Source of the DNA: Methanoculleus chikugoensis
GTDB lineage: Archaea; Halobacteriota; Methanomicrobia; Methanomicrobiales; Methanoculleaceae
NCBI RefSeq assembly: GCF_019669965.1
Contig: NZ_AP019781.1
Coordinates: forward strand, 1,551,092 to 1,615,091
Direction: 5' to 3'
Length of the DNA: 64,000 nt
Positions within the stretch are counted from its first letter, which is position 1; every line of letters starts with the position of its first letter. The notes beneath the pieces are model-generated. The model did no database searches. It was not told where the DNA came from and worked only from the letters and a program-made list of their open reading frames with translations. Shown in pieces: positions 25,091 through 33,623 of the stretch. Both the position numbers and the translations under genes were made by a program.

Positions 25091-25360
25091 TTACTTGATC
25101 CTTCCGAACTCCCGGCTCACGTCCGTCGCCGACTGGTATGACTTATCCTGGAACCTGCCGAGCGCCTCGATCACGGACTCCGGTGCATTGTTCTTCCTGG
25201 CATGGTCGATCAGGTCCTGCTTTCCAGCAGGGTAGTCCATGCCCTTGAGGTGGCTCTGGAGTGCGGATGCGCTCAGTTCCTCAAACGACCCTTCGGCATG
25301 GACCGCCGCCTGGCCTCCCCGGTGTCCGCCCTTCACGGACGGTCTCTCTTCTTCCGGCAT
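25091..25360 (-). CDS. DUF2795 domain protein (first of two)
   Basis: 89 aa. The C-terminal 60 residues (SASALQSHLKGMDYPAGKQDLIDHARKNNAPESVIEALGRF) form the DUF2795 helical domain, found in small proteins of unknown function and often stress-associated. The start ATG 25360 is preceded by AGGTGATTGAAG, almost the same leader as the paralog at 25750. The N-terminal 25 residues are charged and probably disordered. Confidence 0.75.
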   Translation of the reverse strand: MPEEERPSVKGGHRGGQAAVHAEGSFEELSASALQSHLKGMDYPAGKQDLIDHARKNNAPESVIEALGRFQDKSYQSATDVSREFGRIK

Positions 25361-25495
25361 CTTCAATCACCTACCTGTCGTGCACCTGCATGCAGATGCA
25401 CGGCCCCTGCAGGGCACCACCCGACTAAACGGTTTCGGTGGTCGGGACGGGAGTGAGTTCGGCAGGTGCCGGAGACGGCACCTGCGTAAAAGTTG

Positions 25496-25750
25496 TTATT
25501 TCTGCTGGATCTTGCTGAACTCAGACTTAATGTCTTCTACGTCTTTGTACTGCCTGTCTTCAAACTGGTTGAGCGCATCGATGACGATCTGGGGCGCGTC
25601 GGTTCCCTTCGCGCGGTCGATAAGGTCGCTCTTCGATGCGGGAAAGTTTAATCCCGAGGTGCTCACCTCGATGATCTGCGGGTCGAGTTCCTGTATGGTC
25701 CCGGCGACTGAGGACTGCCCGCCCATGCCGGATTCCTGCGTGCCTCTCAT
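25496..25750 (-). CDS. DUF2795 domain protein (second of two)
   Basis: 84 aa, paralog of the downstream gene: GLNFPASKSDLIDRAKGTDAPQIVIDALNQFEDRQY aligns with GMDYPAGKQDLIDHARKNNAPESVIEALGRFQDKSY. The frame is open far upstream to 26062, but that part looks non-coding; ATG 25750 has AGGTGATGAAAG before it, matching the paralog's leader. GGTATTTATG near 25810-25820 is a possible TATA element. The 130-bp gap between the pair suggests a tandem duplication with independent or shared transcription. Confidence 0.72.
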   Translation of the reverse strand: MRGTQESGMGGQSSVAGTIQELDPQIIEVSTSGLNFPASKSDLIDRAKGTDAPQIVIDALNQFEDRQYKDVEDIKSEFSKIQQK

Positions 25751-26212
25751 ATCTTTCATCACCTGGTCTTTGTTCCCTTCCGGGAGCGCTTCCGGAGAGG
25801 AAGCATTGTCATAAATACCTATCGTCTTCGCGGCAGAAGTAGAAGAATCGCGCTTTATCCGCCGGAACGACAGGGTTCTTGCGGCGATGTCGGGCAAACC
25901 GCATATGGCGGAAGTCCTCGCCCCGGGATGAGGGGGAGACAGGCGCCCCATGGCACCCCACAGCAGGAACGCGGGCATTATCCCCATCACGATCCCGTCA
26001 TCGCTCCGCCGGCCGGATCGACCCTTCAGAAAGGCCAAATCACAAATAGAGAACAGATCCATCCTGCCGTATTACGGGACGGCTGCTCGCCACCGCGGGA
26101 TATTTTTATCCCCGGAGATGGATTCGACCGTATCCGCTGCAAACGCCCTCCACGCCGCGCTCTCCGGGGTTCCAGCAACACTTAAGTATCAGGGGGAGGG
26201 GGAAGATGGGGT
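25751..26212. other. Divergent intergenic region, no gene recognised
   Basis: 462 bp between the DUF2795 pair and the aldolase-PFK operon. Frames on both strands continue across it but lack recognisable domains. CACTTAAGTATC (about 26177-26190) is TATA-like for the rightward operon. Confidence 0.4.
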
Positions 26213-27136
26213 ATGCCACCTGCACCCGATATCAGGATCCCTCTCGATGTGCCCTCCGAGGAGCAGGAGAGGTACCGGGAGAATTACCGGAGAATCACGC
26301 ACGGTACCGGGAGGCTGATGCTCTTTGCCGGGGATCAGAAAGTCGAGCACCTCAACGACGATTTCTACGGCGAAGGCATCCACCCCGACGACGCCGATCC
26401 CGAACACCTCTTCCGGATCGCGAGCCGGGCGAGGATCGGGGTTTTTGCGACGCAACTCGGGATGATCGCCCGCTACGGCGAAGATTACCGGGACGTGCCG
26501 TACCTCGTCAAACTCAACTCCAAGACCCACCTGGTCAAAACCGCCCAGCGCGATCCGCTCAGTTCGGAACTCCATCTCGTCCGGCAGGTCGTCGACCTCC
26601 GCGACCGGACGGGGCTTTCGATCCTCGGCGTCGGCTACACGATCTACCTCGGGAGCGAGTACGAACCGATGATGCTCTACCAGGCGGCGCAGATCGTCAA
26701 CAACGCGCACGCCAACGGCCTTATCACCGTGCTCTGGATGTACCCCCGGGGCAAGGCGGTCAAGGACGAACGCGACCCGCACCTGGTCGCGGGCGCGGCG
26801 GGCGTCGCGGCGGCCCTCGGGAGCGATTTCGTGAAGGTGAACCCGCCGAAGGCGGGCGGATCGATCGACGCCGCGCTGCTCCGGGAGGCGGTGGCGGCCG
26901 CAGGCAGGACGGGCGTCGTCTGTGCAGGCGGGTCGCATGCCGATATGCATGAGTTCCTGCAGCAGCTCCACGACCAGATCCACGTCGGCGGCACGGTCGG
27001 GAACGCGACCGGCAGGAACATCCACCAGCGGCCGCTCGACGAGGCGGTCCGGTTCTGCAACGCGATATCGGCGATCACCCTCGACGATGCGAGCGTGGAG
27101 GAGGCAAATAAGATCTGCATGGGAGGCAGGTGCTAG
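26213..27136 (+). CDS. Class I fructose-bisphosphate aldolase (DhnA/LacD-type barrel)
   Basis: 307-aa TIM-barrel enzyme. LMLFAGDQKVEHLNDDF, LVKLNSKTHLV, ITVLWMYPRGKAVKD and GSDFVKVNPPK (Schiff-base Lys candidate) place it in the archaeal-type class I aldolase family. The reaction is reversible cleavage of fructose 1,6-bisphosphate to GAP and DHAP. It is first in an operon; the PFK start codon is 1 nt after its TAG. An alternative is a 2-amino-3,7-dideoxy-heptulosonate-type aldolase, but pairing with phosphofructokinase favours glycolysis/gluconeogenesis. Confidence 0.83.
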   Translation: MPPAPDIRIPLDVPSEEQERYRENYRRITHGTGRLMLFAGDQKVEHLNDDFYGEGIHPDDADPEHLFRIASRARIGVFATQLGMIARYGEDYRDVPYLVKLNSKTHLVKTAQRDPLSSELHLVRQVVDLRDRTGLSILGVGYTIYLGSEYEPMMLYQAAQIVNNAHANGLITVLWMYPRGKAVKDERDPHLVAGAAGVAAALGSDFVKVNPPKAGGSIDAALLREAVAAAGRTGVVCAGGSHADMHEFLQQLHDQIHVGGTVGNATGRNIHQRPLDEAVRFCNAISAITLDDASVEEANKICMGGRC

Positions 27137-27137
27137 G

Positions 27138-28172
27138 ATGACGACGGTCGGCATCCTCACCGGGGGAGGAGACTGCCCGGGCCTGAACGCGGTGATCCGG
27201 GCGGTCGTGCGGACGGGGGCGAAACACGGGTTCGACGCAATCGGGATCCGGGACGGATGGCTCGGGCTGGTCGCCGGGAACGTCGAGCCGCTCACCGACT
27301 ACTCGGTGACGGGGATCCTCCCGAAGGGCGGGACGATCCTCGGGACGTCGCGGACGAACCCCTTCAAGAACGAGGCCGATCTCCAGCGGCTGCGCGACAA
27401 TATCAGGAAGTTCGGGCTCGACGCGATCGTTGCGATCGGGGGCGAGGATACCCTCGGCGTCGCGAACAAACTCTCGAAGATGGGCATCCCGGTCGTCGGG
27501 GTTCCGAAGACCATCGACAACGATGTCGGCGGGACCGACTACACTTTCGGGTTCGACACCGCGGTTTCCATCGTCACTGAGGCGATCGACCGCCTTCACA
27601 CCACGGCGGAGTCGCACCACCGGATCATGGTGGTGGAGGTGATGGGGCGGCACGCCGGGTGGATCGCGACCGTGGCCGGAATCGCTGGTGGAGCCGACGA
27701 GATCCTCATTCCGGAGATCCCGTTCGACCTCGACGAGGTCACCCACCATCTCCGGGTGCGCTACGAGCGGGGGAAGAAGTTCAGCATCGTCGTGGTCGCC
27801 GAAGGCGCCCAGCCGAAGGGAATGGCGGAGGCGATCGCGCAGTCCGCCCGGAAGGACGAGTTCGGCCACGTGACGCTTGGCGGTGTCGGGAACTACCTGC
27901 GCGACGAACTCGAAAAGCGGCTCGATATGGAGGTGCGGGTGACGGTGCTCGGGCACATCCAGCGCGGCGGGTCGCCGACGGCGCACGACCGGGTGCTCGC
28001 GACCCGGTTCGGGGTGGCGGCGGCGGATCTCATCAGGGATCAGGACTTCGGAAAGATGGTCGCGCTCCGGGGGAATGATATCGTCGCGGTTCCGCTCGAG
28101 GAGGCGGTGGCGAACCTCAAGACGGTGGATATGGATCTCTACAAGATCGCGAGCATCTTTTATGGAGGGTGA
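27138..28172 (+). CDS. 6-phosphofructokinase, PPi-type signature
   Basis: 344 aa, PFK-A superfamily. GGGDCPGLNAVIR lies at residues 9-21. The phosphoryl-donor site reads GGEDTLG with Asp104, and PKTIDND has Lys124. Known PFKs that use ATP have Gly at 104; Asp104 with Lys124 is the pyrophosphate-dependent signature, so PPi is the predicted donor. The remaining sugar-phosphate site is intact (EVMGRHAGWIA, HIQRGGSPTAHDR). It is co-translated with the aldolase. Methanogens more often have ADP-dependent PFK, so this gene may have been acquired from bacteria (inference). Its last 66 bp are duplicated at 29045-29110. Confidence 0.9.
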   Translation: MTTVGILTGGGDCPGLNAVIRAVVRTGAKHGFDAIGIRDGWLGLVAGNVEPLTDYSVTGILPKGGTILGTSRTNPFKNEADLQRLRDNIRKFGLDAIVAIGGEDTLGVANKLSKMGIPVVGVPKTIDNDVGGTDYTFGFDTAVSIVTEAIDRLHTTAESHHRIMVVEVMGRHAGWIATVAGIAGGADEILIPEIPFDLDEVTHHLRVRYERGKKFSIVVVAEGAQPKGMAEAIAQSARKDEFGHVTLGGVGNYLRDELEKRLDMEVRVTVLGHIQRGGSPTAHDRVLATRFGVAAADLIRDQDFGKMVALRGNDIVAVPLEEAVANLKTVDMDLYKIASIFYGG

Positions 28173-28184
28173 CGGGGGCTCTCG

Positions 28185-28973
28185 TTAGAACCCCGCCCCA
28201 CCATTAGCCTCCTCTACCTTAAAACTCCGTCGCGCAACCGCGCCGGCAACCCCCCCGGCGGTTCCGAGGAGGGTGAAGAAGTATACCAGGGCGATCGCGA
28301 CCATCCCCTCAAACGTCTCGGCGAACCCGAAATCGTGCAACGCGGTCCAGAGCAATGGAATGAAGAAGAGGAGGCCGGCTCCAAAGAGTGCCGCGACAAA
28401 ACCGGCTTTTAGACCATCTTTTGGCCTGCCCCCGGAGGCATACCCCGCGATGAATCCGCCGGCAAGCGGAGCGGCCATGACCAGCAGACCGGATACGAAG
28501 ACCAAGCCGGTGATGATGGCCAGCAGACCGGGTGCGAGGGCCAGACCGACGATGACGACCGTGCCGACGGCGATCCCGTGCCGCCCGCCAGCCCCGGCGG
28601 CGCCATCTCTCCGAAGAGCGCTACGCACTGCTCTTCCCGCTGCCCCGCCGATGGCGTTGTAGGGGAGGAGGAGCCCCGTGAAGATCAGGGCGTAGAACGC
28701 AAAGGTTGACAGGACCGAAGGGTCTTGCGCCGCGAGGCTCGTGAAAGTCGCCGCGAGCAGCGCCACGATCACCCCGCAGACGGCACCGGCAACCGCGCCG
28801 TCCCGGACCCTTCCCCGGGTGAGGAGCCCGGTGACGAGTCCTCCGCCAAAGAGGAACGCCACCGTCATCACCGGGTCCGGGAGGAGACCCGACCGACCGA
28901 GAAGAAAGAGACCACCGCCTGCCAGCGCTCCCGGGATCACCCCGGAAAAGCGGCGAGCGGCGAATGAAACCAT
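28185..28973 (-). CDS. DUF5518-like membrane protein, copy 1
   Basis: 262 aa with seven or eight hydrophobic helices, rich in Gly and Ala. Two similar halves are visible: LFGGGLVTGLLTRGRVRDGAVAGAVCG in the first and GGFIAGYASGGRPKDGLKAGFVA in the second, both with the (G)GFxxGY/GL..G.xxDGxxAG pattern of DUF5518-type proteins (family from memory). Function unknown. It is convergent with PFK and shares a recent duplication history with 29127-29939. Confidence 0.75.
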   Translation of the reverse strand: MVSFAARRFSGVIPGALAGGGLFLLGRSGLLPDPVMTVAFLFGGGLVTGLLTRGRVRDGAVAGAVCGVIVALLAATFTSLAAQDPSVLSTFAFYALIFTGLLLPYNAIGGAAGRAVRSALRRDGAAGAGGRHGIAVGTVVIVGLALAPGLLAIITGLVFVSGLLVMAAPLAGGFIAGYASGGRPKDGLKAGFVAALFGAGLLFFIPLLWTALHDFGFAETFEGMVAIALVYFFTLLGTAGGVAGAVARRSFKVEEANGGAGF

Positions 28974-29044
28974 GAGAGGCTCTCACCGCGCCGCGCGATA
29001 GCCTTTCCGATTTGTCTCCGACCGGCCGTAGGCTTATGGGGTGG

Positions 29045-29110
29045 TGCAGTGGCAAACCACAAGACGGCGGGTATGGACCTCTATAAGATCGCGAGCATCT
29101 TCTACGAGGG
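29045..29110 (+). pseudogene. Duplicated 3' tail of phosphofructokinase
   Basis: This segment aligns with the last 66 nt of the PFK gene with about ten mismatches. The shared peptide is MDLYKIASIFY, with VAN.KT before it in both. Several differences are at third positions (GAT/GAC, TAC/TAT, TTT/TTC). It lies just upstream of the second DUF5518-like gene in the same relative position as the real PFK tail next to the first, so it marks the edge of a tandem duplication. There is no full PFK around it. Confidence 0.85.
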
Positions 29111-29126
29111 GGAAAAGAGCTTCCCC

Positions 29127-29939
29127 TTAATCCTCAGGCCCTCTCAAGTTCCTGTCCTGCTCTTTCCCAAAACTCGCCCGCACGACCGCACCGGCAACCC
29201 CGGCGGCGGTCCCGAGGAGTGGGAAAAGCAGTCCCAGCGCGACCGCGGCCATCCCCGCGAGCCCGGCGACGAACCCCGTGGTATGCGATGCCGTCCAGAG
29301 GAATGGAATCAAGAAGAGGCCGGTCCCGAAGAGCCCCGCGACAAGCCCGGCCTCAAGGCCATCCTCCGGTCTCGGCCCGGCAGAGTACCCCGCGATGAAT
29401 CCGCCGGCGAGCGGAGGGCCCAGGATCAGCGGGCCGAGAAAGGCGATGACGAAAGACGAACCGCCGATGACGCCCGTGCCGATTCCTATCCCGACCCACC
29501 GGGCCCGCTCGCCCGCCCCAGAAGTGCCGTCTCTCCGGACCCCGTTTCGCACCGCTGTTCCCGCCGCCCCGCCGACGGCGTTGTAGGGGAGAAGAAGTGC
29601 CGTGAGGATCAGAGCGTAGAAGCCGAAGGTCATCCAGGGCGGGGGATACTGCGGACTGCTCTCTACCAGACTCATGAGGGTTATTGCGGAGGCTATGAGC
29701 AGCGCCACGATCACCCCGCAGACGGCACCGGCAACGGCGCCGTCCCTGATTGAACCCGGGGTGAGGAGCCCGGCGACGAGTCCCCCGCCAAAGAGGAACG
29801 TCACCGTCACAACCGGGTCGGGGAAGAACTCCAGCCGGCCGAGGAGCAAAACCGCACCGATCGCCACCGCTCCCACAACCGCGCCGATAAAGCGTTCGCC
29901 GACGGCACAGAGCTCCATGCGGGGAACTCGTCCCGCCAT
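29127..29939 (-). CDS. DUF5518-like membrane protein, copy 2
   Basis: 270 aa, paralog of 28185-28973 over its full length (FPDPVVTVTFLFGGGLVAGLLTPG against LPDPVMTVAFLFGGGLVTGLLTRG; IRDGAVAGAVCGVIVALL against VRDGAVAGAVCGVIVALL). Same helix count and internal repeat. ATG 29939 or ATG 29918 (MELCAVGERF) could be the start. Divergence is clear but the core is well kept, so both copies are probably functional. Confidence 0.75.
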   Translation of the reverse strand: MAGRVPRMELCAVGERFIGAVVGAVAIGAVLLLGRLEFFPDPVVTVTFLFGGGLVAGLLTPGSIRDGAVAGAVCGVIVALLIASAITLMSLVESSPQYPPPWMTFGFYALILTALLLPYNAVGGAAGTAVRNGVRRDGTSGAGERARWVGIGIGTGVIGGSSFVIAFLGPLILGPPLAGGFIAGYSAGPRPEDGLEAGLVAGLFGTGLFLIPFLWTASHTTGFVAGLAGMAAVALGLLFPLLGTAAGVAGAVVRASFGKEQDRNLRGPED

Positions 29940-30059
29940 ACGTTATCCTTTCTGGTTTGCCCCGGCGCCGGAGCACAGGTATTATACGGCAGAAAGGTAT
30001 GGAACTGCAACGGAGACCCGGCACAAGACCGGAGTGCGCTCCCCGACAGGACACATACC

Positions 30060-31901
30060 ATGAGCATTGCAGACTGTTGCCGGCGCACCGTCGCCTTCAC
30101 CCGGGATATCATGCGCCAGCCGGTGACGGCGAAGAGCGAACTCGGGTTCTCCGACCTCGCCTTCTTCCTCCGGTTCGCCCGGCCGATCCGGAACGTGGGC
30201 GTTCTGGCCCTCGCGGCGACCGTTCTCGTCTCAGCGGCAAAGACCGTGCTCCCGCTCAGCATCAAGTTCTTCATCGACAACATTCTGCTCGGCGGGACGG
30301 AGGCCCCCGACTCCCTCCTCGCAGGGGCCGGCGGGATCCTCTCGTCGCTCGACACCCTCATCGCCGCTCTCCTGGTGCTCGGGCTCTTCACCGGCGGCAT
30401 GGATCTGTTGCGGAACTACTGGACCGCCCGGTTCCGGGAAGGTTACGCCTTCAACCTCCAGACCGCCCTCGTCGAGCACGTCCTGAGTTTCCCGATCTCG
30501 TACTTCAAGTCGCAGCAGACCGGTTACATCATGTCCCGCCTCTCCGACGACGTCCAGATCCTGCAGTACACCGTCTCCCAGTATCTCCCCCTGATCGTCG
30601 CAAACGGCCTCTACGTCGCCTTCACCCTCGCCATCCTCTGCATCCTGAGTCTGAAACTCACCCTCGTCGTCGCTGCCTTCATCCCGCTCTACCTCCTCGT
30701 CAACGCCGTCTTCATCCGGCGGATCCGCGCCGCCACCCACCGGGAGCGCGAACGGCAGGCCTACGTCTCCCGCGACATCCAGGAGGTGATCTCCGGCATC
30801 GACACGGTAAAGACGCACGCCGCGGAGGAGCGGGAGGTTCACCGGGTCTCCGGAACGCTTGCACGGATGGTCGATGCCCGGATCAGAACCACGATGCTCT
30901 CGGCGTTCTCGGAGTACTTCAGGATCGGCACGATGTCGCTCATGCTGATCGCCGTCTTCTGGGTCGGCGGGAACGAGGTGCTTGCCGGCGGCATGACCGT
31001 CGGGGACTTCGTCGCGTTCGCGGTCTACGTTGTGACGTTCGCCCCCACCGTCAACACCTTCTTCGCCTTCCCGGTCGTCATGCAGCCCGCGGCGACGTCC
31101 GCCTCCCGCCTGCGCGACCTCTTCTCGATGCACGGCGAGCCGTCCGGCGGCGGGGTCGTGCCCGCCGTGGTGCAGGGCAGGATAGAGTTCTCCGGTGTCC
31201 GGTTCGGGTATACGGAGTCGGAACCGGTTCTCGCGGACGTGACCTTCGTCGCCCATCCCGGCGAGGTAGTCGCCGTCGTCGGGCGGACCGGCGCCGGGAA
31301 GACGACGCTTGCGAACCTGATCCTCCGGGCGTTCGCGCCGCAGGAAGGCACGATCACCCTCGACGGCCGCGATCTCGCGTCGCTCGATCCGAGGTGGCTG
31401 CGGCGGCAGGTATCGCTCGTCTCGCAGGATCTCTTCCTCTTCCACACCACCATCGAGGAGAATATCCGCTACAGCAGGCCCGAGGCAACCTTCGAGGAGG
31501 TCGTCAAAGCCGCACGGAAAGCGCAAATCCACGACGAGATCATGGGGTTCCCGGACGGATACCGGACGATCGTCGGGGAGCGCGGGACGCAGCTCTCCGT
31601 CGGTCAACGGCAGCGGGTCGCCATCGCACGGGCGTTTCTCAAAGACGCGCCCATCCTCATCCTCGACGAACCCACGTCCGCGCTCGACATGCAGACCGAG
31701 GAGCAGATCTGCCGGACGTTGCGGCTTCTCGTCCGGAACAGGACGACCATCCTCATCACCCACCGCCCGTCGCTCCTGACGCTTGCCGACCGAGTCCTCG
31801 CGGTCGAAGGCGGGCGGGTGCGGGAAGAGCAGTGGACGGGTCTCCCGCCGGGGCACGGTTCCGGCCGCATACACCGCCCCGGCCAATCCGCGGCCACGTG
31901 A
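30060..31901 (+). CDS. ABC exporter, fused membrane and ATPase domains
   Basis: 613-aa half-transporter of the MsbA/MDR type. The membrane domain (about 35-325, six helices) starts RNVGVLALAATVLVSAAKTVLP; the coupling region includes YFKSQQTGYIMSRLSDDV. The ATPase domain has Walker A GRTGAGKTTL, Q-loop SLVSQDLFLFH, signature LSVGQRQRVAIARA, Walker B ILILDEPTSALD and switch LITHRPS. It should homodimerise and export a lipid or drug-like substrate. A TATA-like GGTATTATACGG is at about 29977-29988. It is a single-gene unit. Confidence 0.92.
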   Translation: MSIADCCRRTVAFTRDIMRQPVTAKSELGFSDLAFFLRFARPIRNVGVLALAATVLVSAAKTVLPLSIKFFIDNILLGGTEAPDSLLAGAGGILSSLDTLIAALLVLGLFTGGMDLLRNYWTARFREGYAFNLQTALVEHVLSFPISYFKSQQTGYIMSRLSDDVQILQYTVSQYLPLIVANGLYVAFTLAILCILSLKLTLVVAAFIPLYLLVNAVFIRRIRAATHRERERQAYVSRDIQEVISGIDTVKTHAAEEREVHRVSGTLARMVDARIRTTMLSAFSEYFRIGTMSLMLIAVFWVGGNEVLAGGMTVGDFVAFAVYVVTFAPTVNTFFAFPVVMQPAATSASRLRDLFSMHGEPSGGGVVPAVVQGRIEFSGVRFGYTESEPVLADVTFVAHPGEVVAVVGRTGAGKTTLANLILRAFAPQEGTITLDGRDLASLDPRWLRRQVSLVSQDLFLFHTTIEENIRYSRPEATFEEVVKAARKAQIHDEIMGFPDGYRTIVGERGTQLSVGQRQRVAIARAFLKDAPILILDEPTSALDMQTEEQICRTLRLLVRNRTTILITHRPSLLTLADRVLAVEGGRVREEQWTGLPPGHGSGRIHRPGQSAAT

Positions 31902-31948
31902 TCCGCCGGGCCGCAGGATTATGAGATACGGCGACACACCCCAATGTC

Positions 31949-32662
31949 ATGGAGCATAAGGCAGGATGCCTGATCTGCGGCCGGGATCTGGTGTATGGCG
32001 AGAAGCCCCGCGACCTTGCGTGCGCTGTCTGCGGGGAGGTCATGAGCACCGCAGTCGCCTGCGAAGCCGGGCACTTCGTCTGCGACCGGTGCCACGGTCT
32101 GGAGGCGCTCGACCTCATCGAACAGTTCTGCATCGCAACGGATATCGAGGATCCGCTTGCCATCGCCTGTATCCTGATGCGGTATCCGGCGGTGAGGATG
32201 CACGGGCCGGAGCACCATTTTCTCGTGCCCGCATCCCTCATCGCCGCCTACTGCAACCACCAGGGGGAGCCGGGGAGAAAAGGAGACCTGCTCAGACAGG
32301 CTCGCACGAGGGCCGGCGTGGTTCCGGGAGGGGCCTGCGGAACCCACGGCACCTGCGGGGCGGCGGTCGGCACCGGCATCTTCGTGAGCCTGATCACCGG
32401 GTCAACGCCCTTAAAAAAGCAGGAATGGTCGCTTGCTAACCAGATGACCGCACGGAGCCTGATGACGATAGCCCGGCACGGCGGCCCCCGGTGCTGCAAA
32501 CGCGACTCGTGGCTTGCCATCCGCGCCGCGATCACGTTCCTTGCCGAGCGGTTCGGGGTGAACCTCCCGGTAGCAGAAGCGGTGCGGTGTGAGTTTGGCG
32601 ATATCAACCGCGAATGCCTGCGGGAGGAGTGCCCCTTCCACGCCGGCTACCCGACCGGGTGA
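31949..32662 (+). CDS. DUF5714-like cysteine-rich protein
   Basis: 237 aa with three Cys motifs at the N-terminus (CLICG, CAVCG, CDRCH) resembling zinc ribbons, then a helical domain containing HHFLVPASLIAAYCNH, GACGTHGTCGAAVGTGIFVSLITG and GGPRCCKRDSW, and finally CLREECPFH. The layout fits the DUF5714 family of methanogens (from memory). The numerous conserved His/Cys residues suggest a metal or Fe-S cofactor. Function unknown. Its 3' end overlaps the convergent small membrane gene by 16 bp. Confidence 0.72.
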   Translation: MEHKAGCLICGRDLVYGEKPRDLACAVCGEVMSTAVACEAGHFVCDRCHGLEALDLIEQFCIATDIEDPLAIACILMRYPAVRMHGPEHHFLVPASLIAAYCNHQGEPGRKGDLLRQARTRAGVVPGGACGTHGTCGAAVGTGIFVSLITGSTPLKKQEWSLANQMTARSLMTIARHGGPRCCKRDSWLAIRAAITFLAERFGVNLPVAEAVRCEFGDINRECLREECPFHAGYPTG

Positions 32663-32838
32663 CCCGCGGCCCGGAGAGCGGTTACGATGATAAGGTAGCC
32701 GGAAACGGTTCCGATAAGCGTCGCTATGACGGCGATGAGCCCGTCACCCCAGTGAGTGCGGCTCCACCACCCCGCTGCGCTGCCGATGAGGAAAGAGGCG
32801 AAGAGAATGAGGAACTCCTGCCGGTCCAGCGTTGTCAT
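32647..32838 (-). CDS. Small two-helix membrane protein
   Basis: 63 aa: MTTLDRQEFLILFASFLIG, a short WWSRTHWGDG loop, then LIAVIATLIGTVSGYLIIV. The two hydrophobic helices and amphipathic edges look protein-like. The frame continues upstream to 33216, but that part is antisense to the next gene, so ATG 32838 is chosen. No clear ribosome site. Function unknown. Confidence 0.55.
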   Translation of the reverse strand: MTTLDRQEFLILFASFLIGSAAGWWSRTHWGDGLIAVIATLIGTVSGYLIIVTALRAAGHPVG

Positions 32839-32898
32839 GATCCGGAGAGTTATCGGCGCTCTCTGGCCATTATCGTTTGCCCCACCCCGAACAGCAGA

Positions 32899-32905
32899 GA
32901 TATAA
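32899..32905 (+). promoter_or_regulatory. TATA box of the YdjM-like gene
   Basis: GATATAA, 27-33 nt before ATG 32932, with an A-run directly before the ATG and no ribosome site, which suggests a leaderless transcript. Confidence 0.55.
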
Positions 32906-32931
32906 CCGAGCGGCATCATTGTTATAAAAAA

Positions 32932-33618
32932 ATGTTCGTCGCCTGCCACCTCTTCCTCGGCCTGGTCCTGGGCCTCGCCTTCGCCGGACGCCTGGACGAC
33001 CGGCGGCTCATCGGCTTCTCTGCGCTCGGGGCCGTCCTCCCCGACCTGATCGATAAACCGGTCGGTCACCTTATTCTTGCAGGGTCCCTCAATTCCGGGC
33101 GGCTCTTCGGGCACGGGCTGCTCTTTCTCATGCTCCTCACTGTTGCGGGCATCACCCTGTATCGGAGACACGAATCCATTGCGCTCCTTGCCGTCGCAGC
33201 GGGAGCACTCTCCCACCAGATTCTCGACGCGATGTGGGCGATCCCCGTCACCTGGTACTTCCCGCTCCTCGGCCCGTACGAGCCCTACGAGTTCACCGAC
33301 TACTTCGGCGGCGCCATCTTTGCCGAGGTTTCTTCGCTCTCCGAATGGATATTCCTCGCGGCATCGGCCGGGATCGCTCTCGCCGCCTGCCGGAGCTCCG
33401 GTTCCGGCATATCCAGGTTCGCCGCGGCACTCGTCCGCGTCTCCGTTCCGCTCCTCGGAATCCTTGCCCTCGTCTCACTCCTCGCCTGGGCGGCCGGCAG
33501 CCCGGAGAGCATCCTGATGGCCGGGGCAGGGCCGGAGGATTACCTGCTGCTCGCAGTGGTGGCGGCAGTCGGGGTTGTCGGGGCGATACGGCACCGGGAT
33601 TACCTGTACGCCGGGTAG
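32932..33618 (+). CDS. Membrane-bound metal-dependent hydrolase (YdjM/DUF457-like)
   Basis: 228 aa, about six hydrophobic helices. MFVACHLFLGLVLG (His6), ALGAVLPDLIDKPVGH, GRLFGHGLLFL and GALSHQILDAMW carry the His/Asp residues typical of the YdjM/LexA-regulated membrane hydrolase family, named for its similarity to phosphatase/phospholipase folds. Substrate unknown. The long loop containing YFPLLGPYEPYEFTDYFGG is conserved in archaeal members (recall). The start is ATG 32932; the upstream in-frame region overlaps the small gene at 32647 and is not coding. Confidence 0.78.
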   Translation: MFVACHLFLGLVLGLAFAGRLDDRRLIGFSALGAVLPDLIDKPVGHLILAGSLNSGRLFGHGLLFLMLLTVAGITLYRRHESIALLAVAAGALSHQILDAMWAIPVTWYFPLLGPYEPYEFTDYFGGAIFAEVSSLSEWIFLAASAGIALAACRSSGSGISRFAAALVRVSVPLLGILALVSLLAWAAGSPESILMAGAGPEDYLLLAVVAAVGVVGAIRHRDYLYAG

Positions 33619-33623
33619 AGGCG

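Noticed and set aside
30231-31937. 568-residue minus-strand frame
   Set aside because: It is antisense to the ABC exporter and has a low-complexity Asp/Glu/Arg/Gly translation.
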